Positions 37,899 through 47,246 of a stretch of DNA of 64,000 nucleotides are shown here, piece after piece. Position 1 is the first letter of the stretch; each line of letters opens with the position of its first letter. The DNA is from Lichenihabitans psoromatis (lineage in GTDB: Bacteria > Pseudomonadota > Alphaproteobacteria > Rhizobiales > Beijerinckiaceae): assembly GCF_004323635.1 (NCBI RefSeq), contig NZ_CP036515.1:2915501-2979500 (forward strand), written 5' to 3'. The notes beneath the pieces are model-generated. The model was not told where the DNA came from. It did not search any database and saw only the letters and a list, made by a program, of their open reading frames with translations. Both the position numbers and the translations under genes were made by a program.

Positions 37899-37911
37899 GG
37901 GGTGCGATCTG

Positions 37912-40173
37912 ATGCGTGGCTCTCTCGGACCGCGTTTGTTGTTGCGCCGGCTTCGCGAAGTCATGGCGGAACCGATCGGCGCACAAGCGCGCCTCGACAA
38001 AATCGTTGTCCAAATTGCCTTCAACATGGTGGCCGAGGTGTGCTCGGTCTATGTGCTGCACGCCGATAAGCGGCTCGAACTCTATGCCACCGAGGGTCTC
38101 AATCGCGAGGCGGTCCATCTTACGACCATGCGGCTCGGCGAGGGCATCGTCGGCCTGATCGCCGCCAAGGCCGAGGCGCTTGCGCTTCCGGACGCACAGT
38201 CGCACCCGGCCTATTCCTACAAGCCCGAGACCGGGGAAGAGATTTATCAGTCCTTCCTCGGTGTGCCGATCCTGCGAGGAGGCAACACGCTCGGGGTTCT
38301 CGTCGTCCAGAATCGCGCCCGGCGGATCTATTCCGAGGAGGAAATCGAGGTCCTTCAAACGACCGCGATGCTGTTGGCCGAGATGATCGCGGGCGGTGAA
38401 CTCGTTTCGCTGTTTCCGGCCGGATCGGAGGTCTTGCGGCAATCCTTGTCGCTGAAAGGCGAGATTATCGCCGACGGGGTCGGGCTCGGCCATGTGGTGC
38501 TGCACGAGCCGCGCGTGATCGTCGACAAACTCGTGGCCGAGAATATCGACGGCGAAATCGTGCGGCTCGACGAAGCGATCGCAGCACTGCGCGAATCGGT
38601 CGATCGGCTGGTCGATCGCGGGGAGGAAGCCGGGCCGGGCGAGCATCGTGAAATCCTGCAGACCTTCCGCATGATCGCGCATGATCGCGGCTGGTTGCGG
38701 CGCCTGCGCGAGGCCGTATCGACTGGCTTGACCGCAGAGGCGGCGGTCGAGCGCGTCCAGAGCGACACACGCGCCAAACTCATGCGTCAGACCGATCCCT
38801 ATATGCGCGGGCGGCTGCACGATCTCGATGAATTGGCCAATCGACTTCTGCATCAATTGACCGGGCAAGATCTCGTCGCGTCGAACGAGAATTTGCCTGA
38901 AAATGCGGTCTTGGTGGCGCGCTCCATGGGCGCGGCGGCCCTGCTGGATTATGATCAGCGCAAGCTTCGCGGCCTCGTGCTCGAAGACGGCGGCGCGATG
39001 AGCCATGTCGCGGTGGTGGCCCGCGCGCTCGGCATTCCGGCCGTCGGCGACGTCACCAATATTTCGAGCCTCGTCGAGCCGGGTGATGCCATCATCGTCG
39101 ATGGCGTCATGGGCAGCGTGGAAGTGCGGCCCGGCCCTGATGTCGAAGCCGCCTATGCGGAGAAAGCCCGGCTTCGCGCCCGGCGCCAAGAGCAATATCG
39201 GTCGCTTCGCGATATTCCGGCCGTGACGCGGGACGGGGTCGTGATCGACCTGCATATGAATGCCGGGCTATTGCTCGATCTGCCGCATGTCGTCGAGACG
39301 GGCGCCGTCTCGATCGGCCTGTTCCGGACCGAACTCCTGTTCATGGTGGCGGATCACTTCCCCCGACCATCCGAACAATATGCGCTCTATAAGAGCGTCA
39401 TGGACATGGTCAGCGACCGGCCCGTGACCTTCCGGACTTTGGATATCGGCGGCGATAAAGTCTTGCCGTATATGATGCGGCTCGACGAAGAGAACCCGGC
39501 TCTTGGCTGGCGGGCCCTGCGGATCGGCCTCGATCGTCCGGCGCTGTTGCGGTCTCAGCTTCGCGCGATGCTGCGGGCCGGGGCAGGACGCGAGGTCCGC
39601 ATTATGTTTCCGATGGTGGCGGAGGCGGCCGAGTTCGATCGCGCGCGCGCGGCCGTGGATCACGAACTCGCCTTCCTGACGCAGCATCATCATCCGCTGC
39701 CGACCGAGATCAAGCTCGGCGCAATGGTCGAGGTGCCGTCGCTTCTGTGGCAGCTCGACGAGATCGCGGAACGGGCCGACTTCCTGTCGGTTGGATCCAA
39801 TGATCTCATGCAATATCTGTTCGCGGCGGACCGTGACAACAAGCGCGTTTCGACGCGATTCGATCCGCTGTCGGCGCCCATGCTGCGTGCGCTGAAGTCG
39901 ATTGCCGATGTCGGGCAGCGGCGCAACATCCCCATCACGCTCTGTGGCGAGATGGGCGGCAGCCCTTTGGCCGCCATGGCGCTGATCGGGCTTGGCTATC
40001 GGGGCTTGTCGATGTCGCCGTCGTCGATCGGACCCGTCAAGGCCATGATCCTGGCGCTGGATGTCGAGGCCATGACGCGCTTTCTGGGCGACCTGTTGCG
40101 CGATGCCTCGGGAGAGCCCAGCTTGCGGGGCCGGCTCGAGGCTTTTGCGGCCGAACATCAGGTTCCCTGTTAG
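37912..40173 (+). CDS. ptsP: Phosphoenolpyruvate-protein phosphotransferase PtsP (EI-Ntr)
   Basis: Enzyme I of the nitrogen-related phosphotransferase system, which passes phosphate from PEP to NPr and EIIA-Ntr to regulate metabolism rather than import sugar. It has 753 residues. An N-terminal GAF domain (about 18-160) senses nitrogen state in relatives. The PEP-utilising swivelling domain carries the phosphorylated histidine in [20 protein letters not shown] (His near 365). The C-terminal TIM barrel has [14 protein letters not shown] and [13 protein letters not shown] and the end motif [24 protein letters not shown] precedes the ATG. It sits between lysC and prfA, the standard order. Confidence 0.96.
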   Translation: MRGSLGPRLLLRRLREVMAEPIGAQARLDKIVVQIAFNMVAEVCSVYVLHADKRLELYATEGLNREAVHLTTMRLGEGIVGLIAAKAEALALPDAQSHPAYSYKPETGEEIYQSFLGVPILRGGNTLGVLVVQNRARRIYSEEEIEVLQTTAMLLAEMIAGGELVSLFPAGSEVLRQSLSLKGEIIADGVGLGHVVLHEPRVIVDKLVAENIDGEIVRLDEAIAALRESVDRLVDRGEEAGPGEHREILQTFRMIAHDRGWLRRLREAVSTGLTAEAAVERVQSDTRAKLMRQTDPYMRGRLHDLDELANRLLHQLTGQDLVASNENLPENAVLVARSMGAAALLDYDQRKLRGLVLEDGGAMSHVAVVARALGIPAVGDVTNISSLVEPGDAIIVDGVMGSVEVRPGPDVEAAYAEKARLRARRQEQYRSLRDIPAVTRDGVVIDLHMNAGLLLDLPHVVETGAVSIGLFRTELLFMVADHFPRPSEQYALYKSVMDMVSDRPVTFRTLDIGGDKVLPYMMRLDEENPALGWRALRIGLDRPALLRSQLRAMLRAGAGREVRIMFPMVAEAAEFDRARAAVDHELAFLTQHHHPLPTEIKLGAMVEVPSLLWQLDEIAERADFLSVGSNDLMQYLFAADRDNKRVSTRFDPLSAPMLRALKSIADVGQRRNIPITLCGEMGGSPLAAMALIGLGYRGLSMSPSSIGPVKAMILALDVEAMTRFLGDLLRDASGEPSLRGRLEAFAAEHQVPC

Positions 40174-40291
40174 CGACCTTGCCCTAAGCCGTCCAAAGGC
40201 TCCGCTTTCCGAGTGGACGTCACTGCTGTCTCATTCAGCCCAGCGCCGGCCAGCGGCGCCAATCCGTCCTTTTAGGAACGATACGTCCTCC

Positions 40292-41371
40292 ATGCTCCCC
40301 ATCGCCAAGCTCGATCTCGTCCTTCGCCGTTATGAGGAAGTGTCAGCGCGCCTCGTCGAAGGGCCTGATTCTGCGACCTTCGTGGCCCTGTCGCGGGAAC
40401 TCGCCGAAAACGAGACCATCGTGACGGCCATCCGAGCTTATCACGCCCAAAATGCCGAAATCGATGGACTGGCCGCCATGTTGGCTGACCCCGCCCTCGA
40501 TCCCGAGATGCGGACGATGGCCGAGGGCGAGGTCGACGAGGCGAAGGAGCGACTTGCCGCGCTCGAACTTTCGATCCGCATGGCGCTGCTACCGAAGGAT
40601 GCGGCAGACGAAAAGAGCGCCATTCTTGAAATCCGCGCCGGCACGGGCGGCGATGAGGCCGCTTTGTTCGCCGGCGATCTTTTCCGCATGTATAGCCGCT
40701 ATGCCGAGTTGAAGCGGTGGAAGGTCGACGTTCTCTCCATGAGCGAGGGGACGGCGGGCGGCTACAAGGAAATTGTCGCCGAGGTCGTCGGGCGTGGCGT
40801 TTTTGCGCGACTGAAGTTCGAAAGCGGCGTGCATCGCGTGCAACGGGTGCCGGATACGGAGACGCAGGGGCGCATCCACACCTCGGCCGCGACCGTCGCG
40901 GTTTTGCCGGAAGCCGAAGAGGTGGACGTCGACATCAATGAAGGTGACCTCAAGATCGATACGATGCGCTCGCAGGGCGCGGGCGGCCAGCATGTCAACA
41001 AGACCGAGTCGGCCATCCGCCTTACCCATTTGCCGACCGGCATCGTCGTGTTCATGCAGGAGGAGCGCTCCCAGCATCGCAACCGCACCAAGGCGATGGC
41101 GGTGCTCCGGTCGCGCATCTTCGATGCCGAACGGCAGAAACTCGACAACGAACGCGCCGCCGACCGAAAAGCGCAGGTGGGCTCCGGCGATCGTTCCGAA
41201 CGGATCCGAACCTATAATTTCCCGCAAGGTCGGCTGACTGATCACCGCATCAACCTGACCCTGTATAAGCTCGACAAGATCATCACCGGCGAAGCCTTGG
41301 ACGACGTGGTCGATGCTTTGACGACGGAGCATCAGGCGGCGGCCTTGGCGGCCGTTGAGGGCGATGTCTGA
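40292..41371 (+). CDS. prfA: Peptide chain release factor 1
   Basis: Class I release factor that reads UAA and UAG. It has 359 residues from ATG 40292; the open extension to 40103 overlaps ptsP and has no homology. The catalytic GGQ lies in [15 protein letters not shown] near residue 230, and the PxT-like anticodon region lies near 180-190 ([16 protein letters not shown]). [23 protein letters not shown] is the C-terminal signature. The GGQ methylase gene prmC, which usually follows prfA in relatives, is not found; the next gene starts 163 bp later and encodes an exported protein. Confidence 0.97.
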   Translation: MLPIAKLDLVLRRYEEVSARLVEGPDSATFVALSRELAENETIVTAIRAYHAQNAEIDGLAAMLADPALDPEMRTMAEGEVDEAKERLAALELSIRMALLPKDAADEKSAILEIRAGTGGDEAALFAGDLFRMYSRYAELKRWKVDVLSMSEGTAGGYKEIVAEVVGRGVFARLKFESGVHRVQRVPDTETQGRIHTSAATVAVLPEAEEVDVDINEGDLKIDTMRSQGAGGQHVNKTESAIRLTHLPTGIVVFMQEERSQHRNRTKAMAVLRSRIFDAERQKLDNERAADRKAQVGSGDRSERIRTYNFPQGRLTDHRINLTLYKLDKIITGEALDDVVDALTTEHQAAALAAVEGDV

Positions 41372-41534
41372 GGGAATGCATCGAAAAGAGCCGGTGTGAC
41401 GTTGCGTCTCACGTCAGCAAATGGGAAGAGACCAGCCGTCTCGCCGGTGCTGACATCGCGTTGTCGTGTCGGCCATCACCATGGTTCGGATCGAGCTGTC
41501 ACTCGGCGCCGCTCGGCAAGTTTGGGAATCGAGA

Positions 41535-43079
41535 ATGAACCTTAGAGCCGCCTTTTTGTCGACCGTCATGTCAGTGGCCGTTCTCGGATCGGCCCAGGCC
41601 GCGCCGGCCACGACCGATGAAGCGCAGCGTTTGACCACGTTGTTTCAGCGTTACCTCGGCAAGCCGACCGATGGCCAGCCGAGCGCCGTCGTCGTGACGC
41701 CGGACGGCGAAACCTACAAGGTCGATGTCGATCTCTCGCGGATCTTCGCACCCTTCGCGGCGCTTGGGTTGGCGGAGGTCAAAGCGGGGCACTACCTTTC
41801 GACCTTGACGCCGGCGGCGGATGGCACGTGGCACGTGGTCAGTGGCGGTCTTCAGTCCTTTACCGTGACGATCAACGATCAAACCACGATCGTGAATTAC
41901 GGCGATTCCCACTTCGACGGGATCTTCGACCCGAAGATTGCGTCGTTTGTCTCGAGCACGAGCTCGAGCAACGGTTCAGCCGTGAGTTCCAATAGTCCGA
42001 AAGTGTCGAGCTCCAGCAAGAGCACGGGCACGACAGAGAGTAAATTTACCGGCACCGACGGCGGCAACGGCACCGTAAACGCCAAAGTTGATCAAACCCT
42101 CCGCGACTTTACCTATGCGCTTTCGGTCCAGACCCATGCGGATGTCGGTGCACCGAAAAGCGAGAAAGCGTTCGAGGTCAACGCTCAAATCGCGAGCGGA
42201 ACCGGACATATTGAGGCGAATAACCTTCGTAACGCACAATTGCTCGACCTTTGGGCGTTTTTGGTCGCGCATCCGTCCAAGCAGCAGCTCGTTGCCAATC
42301 AGACTGAACTGAAAGGGCTTCTCTCGGCCATGCTGCCATTCGTCACTGTTTTGAGCGGTGATGTGTCTATCCAAAAGATTATCTTGAACACGCCGCTGGG
42401 GCAGTTTGGCGCGAATACTTTTGGTGAGCGTCTCGATGTCGGCAATGAAAATTCGAAAGACGTGCTTGGCATCGGCCTCAACGCCGATGGGTTTACGATC
42501 CCGGCGGATCTTGCGCCGGCCTGGGCGACGGGGCTCGTGCCGAGCGGGCTCGACCTCCACGTCAAGGTCGGCCCAGTCCACTTTACCGAAGCGCTGCAGA
42601 AGGCCATCGTCAGCGCCGACTTCGGCGCCGACAAGCCTTTGACCGAGGCGCAGACCAACGACATCGTGCAGACTTTTGCCCTGCCGCAAAACATCGTCGT
42701 GACCCTGGCGCCAAGCACGATCACGACTCCCGTCATGACCGTGAAGGCCGAAGCCCAGATGCAATTTACCGAGCAGATGCCGACCGGAACCGCAACCGTT
42801 TCGGCAACAGGCCTGGATAAAGCTCTGGATATGCTGACGACTGGGGCGCAGACCAACCCCGATGCTGCCCAGGCCTTTGCGGTCTTGACACTGATGAAGC
42901 AGCTCGGTCGTGCCGAAGGGCCGGATCGATATAGCTGGCTGGTCGAGGCCAAGCCGGGAAGCGACATCTTGATCAACGGTAAGCCGATGCAGGCAGCTGC
43001 ACCGCAAGCTGAGCCGCAGCCGGTACCGAAACCGTCGCAGAAGCCCAAGAAGAAGCCGGCACCCAAGACCGCGCCTTAA
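41535..43079 (+). CDS. Exported protein of unknown function (possibly DUF2125-like)
   Basis: Protein of 514 residues that I do not recognise with confidence. An N-terminal signal peptide (MNLRAAFLSTVMSVAVLGSAQAA, cleavage near 23) points to the periplasm. Residues about 135-185 are a Ser/Thr/Gly-rich linker (SSTSSSNGSAVSS and similar), and the last 30 residues are rich in Pro and Lys (PKPSQKPKKKPAPK). The regions between alternate hydrophobic and polar residues as in beta-rich folds. This is reminiscent of alphaproteobacterial DUF2125 proteins, a weak resemblance. Start ATG 41535 follows GGGAATCGAGA. It has its own 163-bp upstream gap and converges with recN. Confidence 0.75.
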   Translation: MNLRAAFLSTVMSVAVLGSAQAAPATTDEAQRLTTLFQRYLGKPTDGQPSAVVVTPDGETYKVDVDLSRIFAPFAALGLAEVKAGHYLSTLTPAADGTWHVVSGGLQSFTVTINDQTTIVNYGDSHFDGIFDPKIASFVSSTSSSNGSAVSSNSPKVSSSSKSTGTTESKFTGTDGGNGTVNAKVDQTLRDFTYALSVQTHADVGAPKSEKAFEVNAQIASGTGHIEANNLRNAQLLDLWAFLVAHPSKQQLVANQTELKGLLSAMLPFVTVLSGDVSIQKIILNTPLGQFGANTFGERLDVGNENSKDVLGIGLNADGFTIPADLAPAWATGLVPSGLDLHVKVGPVHFTEALQKAIVSADFGADKPLTEAQTNDIVQTFALPQNIVVTLAPSTITTPVMTVKAEAQMQFTEQMPTGTATVSATGLDKALDMLTTGAQTNPDAAQAFAVLTLMKQLGRAEGPDRYSWLVEAKPGSDILINGKPMQAAAPQAEPQPVPKPSQKPKKKPAPKTAP

Positions 43080-43108
43080 CGCTGCTGATGCAGCCTTGGG
43101 CTGATGCG

Positions 43109-44779
43109 TTAGCTCGTCGCCTCGATCAGGCGGCGCGCTGCGGCGCGGGCTTCTTCCGTGATGGTCGCGCCCGCCAGCATGCGGGCGATTTCCTCGCGCC
43201 GTAAATCGGGCGCGAGCGGCGTGACGCGCGTCGCGACCTTGCCGCCTTCGGCGACGTCGCCCTTGCTGATCCGCAAATGCGTGGCGGACCGAGCCGCGAC
43301 CTGCGGCGCATGGGTCACCGCAAGCACTTGCACCCTATCGGCCAAGCGGGCAAGCCGCCGACCGATTGCATCCGCGACCGCGCCGCCAACCCCCGTGTCG
43401 ATCTCGTCGAACACCAACGTCGGCGCGGAGCCTCGGTCGGCAAGCGAAACCTTGAGGGCCAGCATGAACCGGGCGAGTTCGCCGCCCGACGCCACTTTGG
43501 TGAGAGGCCCGGGACGGCTCCCAGGATTGGTCGCGACCCAGAACTCCACCCGATCCGTGCCGTCCGGTCCACCGGAACCCGCCTCCGTCTCGATCTCGGT
43601 CTCGAACCGCGCCCGTTCGAGCTTGAGCGGCGGGAGTTCCGCGTTGACGGCCGCGTCGAGCGCCTGTGCGGCTTTGCGCCGTTCCGCTCCGAGCGCCTGC
43701 GCGGCTTCGACATAAGCCTTCAGGGCTGCCGTCTGTGCGATCTGCAGGGATTTCAGCCGCGCTTCGCCAGCATCGAGGGCGGCGAGATCCGCTGTGAATT
43801 TGTCCGCCAGAGCCGGCAGATCATCCGGGCCGCATGCGTGTTTGCGCGCGAGAGCACGCAGGGCGAACAGTCGCTCCTCCACCCGCTCGAGTTCGTGCGG
43901 GTCATAAGCGGCATCGTCGAGCGCTTGCCCGATCGCGGCGGAGGCGCCGTCTAAAGCAAGCAACACGGCATCGATCGCTTGCGTACACGGGTCGATGAGC
44001 GAGGGCGCTTGCGCGGCCCGTCGCTCCAACCGCCGGACGAGAGCCGATAATGTCGAGGTGGGCGATCCATTGCCCGACACGGCCTCGTAGGCATCGCGGA
44101 GGTCGCTCGCGACTTTCTCCGCCGCCATCATGTCGGCGCGACGGCTCGCGAGCTTCTCTTCCTCGCCGACCTGGGGCGCGAGCGATCCAAGTTCTTCGGC
44201 AGCATGCTGAAGGAAATCCGCATCGGCCCGCGCTTTTGACACGCGCGCGGTTTCGCCTTTCAAATCCGCCTCGATCGTCCGTCGCGCGGCGTGGCATGCC
44301 CGAACGGTGGAGACGAGCGTGTCCAATCCGCCAAAAGCATCGACCAGCATCCGGTGCAGGTCCGGGTCGACGAGCGCTCGCTCGTCATGCTGGCCGTGAA
44401 TTTCGACCAGCGTGCGCGACAAAGCCCGGAGGACCTGCGCGCTGACAGGAGCGTCGTTGACAAAGGCCCGCGTGCGCCCATCGGCGACCTGAACGCGGCG
44501 GAGGATCAGGTCGCCCTCGACCTCGATGTCGTTCTGGCGCGCCAAGGCGAGTGCGGGGTGCTGCGCCGACAGATCGAACACGGCCGTGACCTGGCCTTGC
44601 TTCTCGCCATGGCGAACAAGACCGCCATCGCCGCGTCCACCCAGTGCAAGCGCGAAGGCATCGAGGAGAATGGATTTACCCGCGCCGGTCTCGCCGGTCA
44701 GCACCGTCAATCCTGGACCGAACTCGAGATCCAGGCGGTCGATGAGAACGATATCGCGGATGGTCAGACGAGACAGCAT
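43109..44779 (-). CDS. recN: DNA repair protein RecN
   Basis: SMC-like ATPase that holds and aligns DNA during double-strand-break repair, 556 residues. Walker A is GETGAGKS at 29-36. FVNDAPVSAQVLRALS and EIHGQHDERALVDP near 110-130 follow. A central coiled coil spans about 150-370. The ABC-type signature region is ASGGELARFMLALK and Walker B VFDEIDTGVGG near 455-465, ending with VTHAPQVAARS. It lies 22 bp after bamD at the end of the cell-envelope cluster. In many relatives ligA follows recN; here a convergent unrelated gene does. Confidence 0.96.
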   Translation of the reverse strand: MLSRLTIRDIVLIDRLDLEFGPGLTVLTGETGAGKSILLDAFALALGGRGDGGLVRHGEKQGQVTAVFDLSAQHPALALARQNDIEVEGDLILRRVQVADGRTRAFVNDAPVSAQVLRALSRTLVEIHGQHDERALVDPDLHRMLVDAFGGLDTLVSTVRACHAARRTIEADLKGETARVSKARADADFLQHAAEELGSLAPQVGEEEKLASRRADMMAAEKVASDLRDAYEAVSGNGSPTSTLSALVRRLERRAAQAPSLIDPCTQAIDAVLLALDGASAAIGQALDDAAYDPHELERVEERLFALRALARKHACGPDDLPALADKFTADLAALDAGEARLKSLQIAQTAALKAYVEAAQALGAERRKAAQALDAAVNAELPPLKLERARFETEIETEAGSGGPDGTDRVEFWVATNPGSRPGPLTKVASGGELARFMLALKVSLADRGSAPTLVFDEIDTGVGGAVADAIGRRLARLADRVQVLAVTHAPQVAARSATHLRISKGDVAEGGKVATRVTPLAPDLRREEIARMLAGATITEEARAAARRLIEATS

Positions 44780-44801
44780 CGCGCCTGCCAGGTGAGGGCG
44801 A

Positions 44802-45662
44802 TCAGGTCAGACCGAGATTGTGGAAGGTCTTGTAGATGATCGAGCCGGTATCTTCACGCGGCTCCAAACCGCCCGTCTGCAGCAAGGCAAACGAATCTTT
44901 GTACCACTGGCTATCTGGGAAGTTATGGCCCAGCACGGCCGCTGCCGTCTGCGCTTCGTTCGTAATTCCCAGCGCCATATAGGCCTCGGTCAAACGTGCC
45001 AAGGCCTCTTCGGTGTGCCGGGTCGTCTGGTACTGACCGATGACGGTGCGGAAGCGATTGATGGCCGCAACGTAGTTATGTCGCGCCAGATAGAAGCGAC
45101 CGACCGACATTTCCTTGCCGGCGATCTGGTCGCGGGTCACCTGGATCTTGTATTTCGCGTCGCTGGCATATTCGGAAGTCGGATATTTGGTCGCGATTTG
45201 ATTGAAGAGATCGAGCGCCTTCTCAGACTGCTTCTGATCACGCGAAATATCCGGGATTTGATTGTAGTAGGACATCGCCTCCATGTAGAGCGCATAGGGC
45301 GCATCCGGCGAGGTCGGGTAAAGCGAGTAGTAACGGCCGCCCGAGGAGATCGCGTCATCGTAATTACCCGCCTGATATTGCGCGTAGGTCGACATCAGCA
45401 GACCCTTCCGCGAATAATCTGAATACGGATATTGCTTGTCAAGTTCGCTGAATTTCTTCGCCGCGCCCTCGGTGTCCTTCTTGCCCAGGCGAGCAAGGCC
45501 TTGATTGTAGATGTCGTCGGCCGGCACGTCCGGCAGGATCTTGGTCTCGTATTTCTCGGCACCGAAGGGGTTGAACGATTCGAGGCTCGAGCAGCCGGCG
45601 AGCGGCATGGCCACGGCGATGATGGCCACCATCGAGACCTTTGCGACCGTTGACGTCGACAT
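44802..45662 (-). CDS. bamD: Outer membrane assembly lipoprotein BamD (ComL)
   Basis: Lipoprotein of the BAM complex that folds beta-barrel proteins into the outer membrane. It has 286 residues from ATG 45662. That start gives a textbook lipoprotein signal, ending in LAGC with the lipidated Cys at position 24; the frame continues to 45737 but would lengthen the signal. TPR-like repeats span about 45-270: YNQGLARLGKKDTEGAAKKFSELDKQYP, then KALDLFNQIATKYPTSEYA and GRFYLARHNYVAAINRF. A promoter is visible upstream at 45813-45842. Gene order lpxC-bamD-recN is standard for the order. Confidence 0.93.
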   Translation of the reverse strand: MSTSTVAKVSMVAIIAVAMPLAGCSSLESFNPFGAEKYETKILPDVPADDIYNQGLARLGKKDTEGAAKKFSELDKQYPYSDYSRKGLLMSTYAQYQAGNYDDAISSGGRYYSLYPTSPDAPYALYMEAMSYYNQIPDISRDQKQSEKALDLFNQIATKYPTSEYASDAKYKIQVTRDQIAGKEMSVGRFYLARHNYVAAINRFRTVIGQYQTTRHTEEALARLTEAYMALGITNEAQTAAAVLGHNFPDSQWYKDSFALLQTGGLEPREDTGSIIYKTFHNLGLT

Positions 45663-45812
45663 CAGTGTCGCGCGCGGTGCGGAACCGGACTGGGCGAGAA
45701 GTGAAGACCGGTAACGGGCGTGCATCATGCAGGACAACTCGGTTGTTCAGGCCGCCAAGACTACCACCCGTTTGTGACGGACCAGCTTCGGCTTGCGATC
45801 ACTATAGGGGTG

Positions 45813-45842
45813 ATTATGGCCTATCCTGGCCAGAAACGGCAA
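45813..45842 (-). promoter_or_regulatory. Candidate sigma-70 promoter for bamD-recN
   Basis: On the minus strand TTGCCG (45842-45837) and CATAAT (45818-45813) are 18 bases apart, a good match for housekeeping promoters. It lies in the 200-bp lpxC-bamD gap and would start transcripts near 45806, giving a long leader. bamD and recN thus need not depend on the upstream cell-division operon. Confidence 0.6.
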
Positions 45843-45938
45843 GAACCAATCGGTTCCGACCTTGGCGGCGCTTTTTTAGGGAGAGGCGCAAAGATGCAAC
45901 AGAGCTTCGAGACCGAAGCGAACGAGACCGAAACGGCT

Positions 45939-46880
45939 TCAGTTCATCTCGGCGAAAGCCGGCATCGCCGGCATCGCGAAATCTGGGTAGAAGCTCTTGG
46001 TCCGAACCGGAGCTTCGATCATCTCGAAGGATGAGCGGTCGGCGAACATGGCCTTCAGGACAAGAAAGTTCATTTTGTGGCCGGGGCAGAATGCCCGGTA
46101 GGTGCCGATGATCGGTGCGCCGGCGAGAGCCAGATCGCCCACCGCATCGAGCGTCTTGTGCGACACGAACTCGTCGCTGCTTCGGAGGCCTTCCGGATTC
46201 AGAACGCGGTCACCATCCACCGCAATGGAATTTTCGAGCGAGGAGCCGAGTGCGAAACCCATTTTCCAGAGCCGTTCGACATCGCTGATCGATCCGAAGG
46301 TGCGGGCCCGGGAAATCTCGGCGCGAAAGCTCGCGGGGGTCAGCATCATCGACTTTTGCTGACGACCAATCACGCCGCAGGCATAATCGATCTCGACATC
46401 AAGGCGGAAGCCATCGTCCGACGGGCTCAGCTCCGAGAAAGAGCGACCTTGCTCGACGCGGATCGGCTTGAGAATCTTGATGTAACGGCGCGGCGCCGTC
46501 AGGGTCTTGATGCCGGCCCGGTCGATGGCGGCCACGAATGCGGCGGATGATCCATCCATGATCGGAACTTCCGGCCCGTCGATCTCGATCTGGACGTTGT
46601 CGACGCCGAGGCCGGAGAGGGCTGCGAGAAGATGTTCGATGGTCGCCACGGTTCCGCGCGAGGGGTCACCGATGACAGTGCAGAGTTCCGTGGTCGATAC
46701 CTTGGACCATTTCGCTTCGATACGGCGTTGGCCGCCTTCTGGAAGGCCGGTTCGGATGAAGACGATACCTGAATTTGCGGAAGCGGGATGAAGGATAAGG
46801 CTCACCGGAGCATTGGAATGAACGCCAGCACCCACGAGGGCGGTGCTCTTCCTAAGGGTGGTCTGCTTACCCAGTTTCAT
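45939..46880 (-). CDS. lpxC: UDP-3-O-acyl-N-acetylglucosamine deacetylase LpxC
   Basis: Zinc enzyme of the first committed step of lipid A synthesis. It has 313 residues from ATG 46880, with AGGA upstream; the frame opens at 46916 but MKLGKQTTL is the usual start. Zinc ligands are H83 in TIEHLLAAL and H242 and D246 in SHKTLDAVGD; H269 in CPGHK is the catalytic histidine. GVDNVQIEIDGPEVPIMDGSSA in pieces (about 92-113) is conserved. It is separated from ftsZ by 366 bp that hold two inverted repeats, so it probably has its own promoter. Confidence 0.96.
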   Translation of the reverse strand: MKLGKQTTLRKSTALVGAGVHSNAPVSLILHPASANSGIVFIRTGLPEGGQRRIEAKWSKVSTTELCTVIGDPSRGTVATIEHLLAALSGLGVDNVQIEIDGPEVPIMDGSSAAFVAAIDRAGIKTLTAPRRYIKILKPIRVEQGRSFSELSPSDDGFRLDVEIDYACGVIGRQQKSMMLTPASFRAEISRARTFGSISDVERLWKMGFALGSSLENSIAVDGDRVLNPEGLRSSDEFVSHKTLDAVGDLALAGAPIIGTYRAFCPGHKMNFLVLKAMFADRSSFEMIEAPVRTKSFYPDFAMPAMPAFAEMN

Positions 46881-47246
46881 TCTTATCCTGCTCCAGATCT
46901 CCCGGTTGGTCGGCAAACATGCCCCGCACCGGAAGTGTCTTGGCCCGAAGGCCTTATTTGCAGCCGACCGTTGCCACGGTTCTTCCCCAGAAACTCCGCA
47001 ATCTCGACCGCTAAGAAGCGATCATCTGGCTGCGGGGAGCGGTTCGATTCATGTCGCCGCGTCTCGTTGAAGCCAAACTACGCGGATGCCTTTGGTTAGC
47101 CAAATCACGCTTTTTTACGTGATGTAACACAATACAAGGCGATGCTTTTTGATCGTGTTAACCGTTCGATTACAGGAGCTTATAAGCCTAAGCGCACTCC
47201 GAGAAGACGGAATGCGCTTAGATTTGTTGCAGCTTTTAGCGACGAA
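46881..47246. other. lpxC upstream region with inverted repeats
   Basis: This 366-bp gap between ftsZ and lpxC holds no gene that I can support. It contains a strong 14-bp hairpin just after ftsZ (47188-47221) and the inverted repeat ATCACG (47104-47109) with CGTGAT (47118-47123) around an A/T-rich spacer. Its base composition is more AT-rich than the flanking genes between 47085 and 47245. The lpxC promoter must lie here; TTGGCT with TAGTTT at 17-base spacing is present near 47100, but the match is too weak to call. Confidence 0.6.
47188..47221. repeat. 14-bp inverted repeat downstream of ftsZ
   Basis: CTAAGCGCACTCCG (47188-47201) and CGGAATGCGCTTAG (47208-47221) pair over six bases with a single G-U. 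In the ftsZ transcript the stem forms about 25 bases after the stop codon. It is followed by GCTTATAAGC, not a T-run, so it is either a poor terminator or an mRNA 3' structure. Confidence 0.75.

Noticed and set aside
45893..46034. A plus-strand frame starting near 45893 with AGGGAG upstream, opposite the end of lpxC
   Set aside because: Most of it is antisense to the conserved LpxC C-terminus, and the peptide shows no family features.
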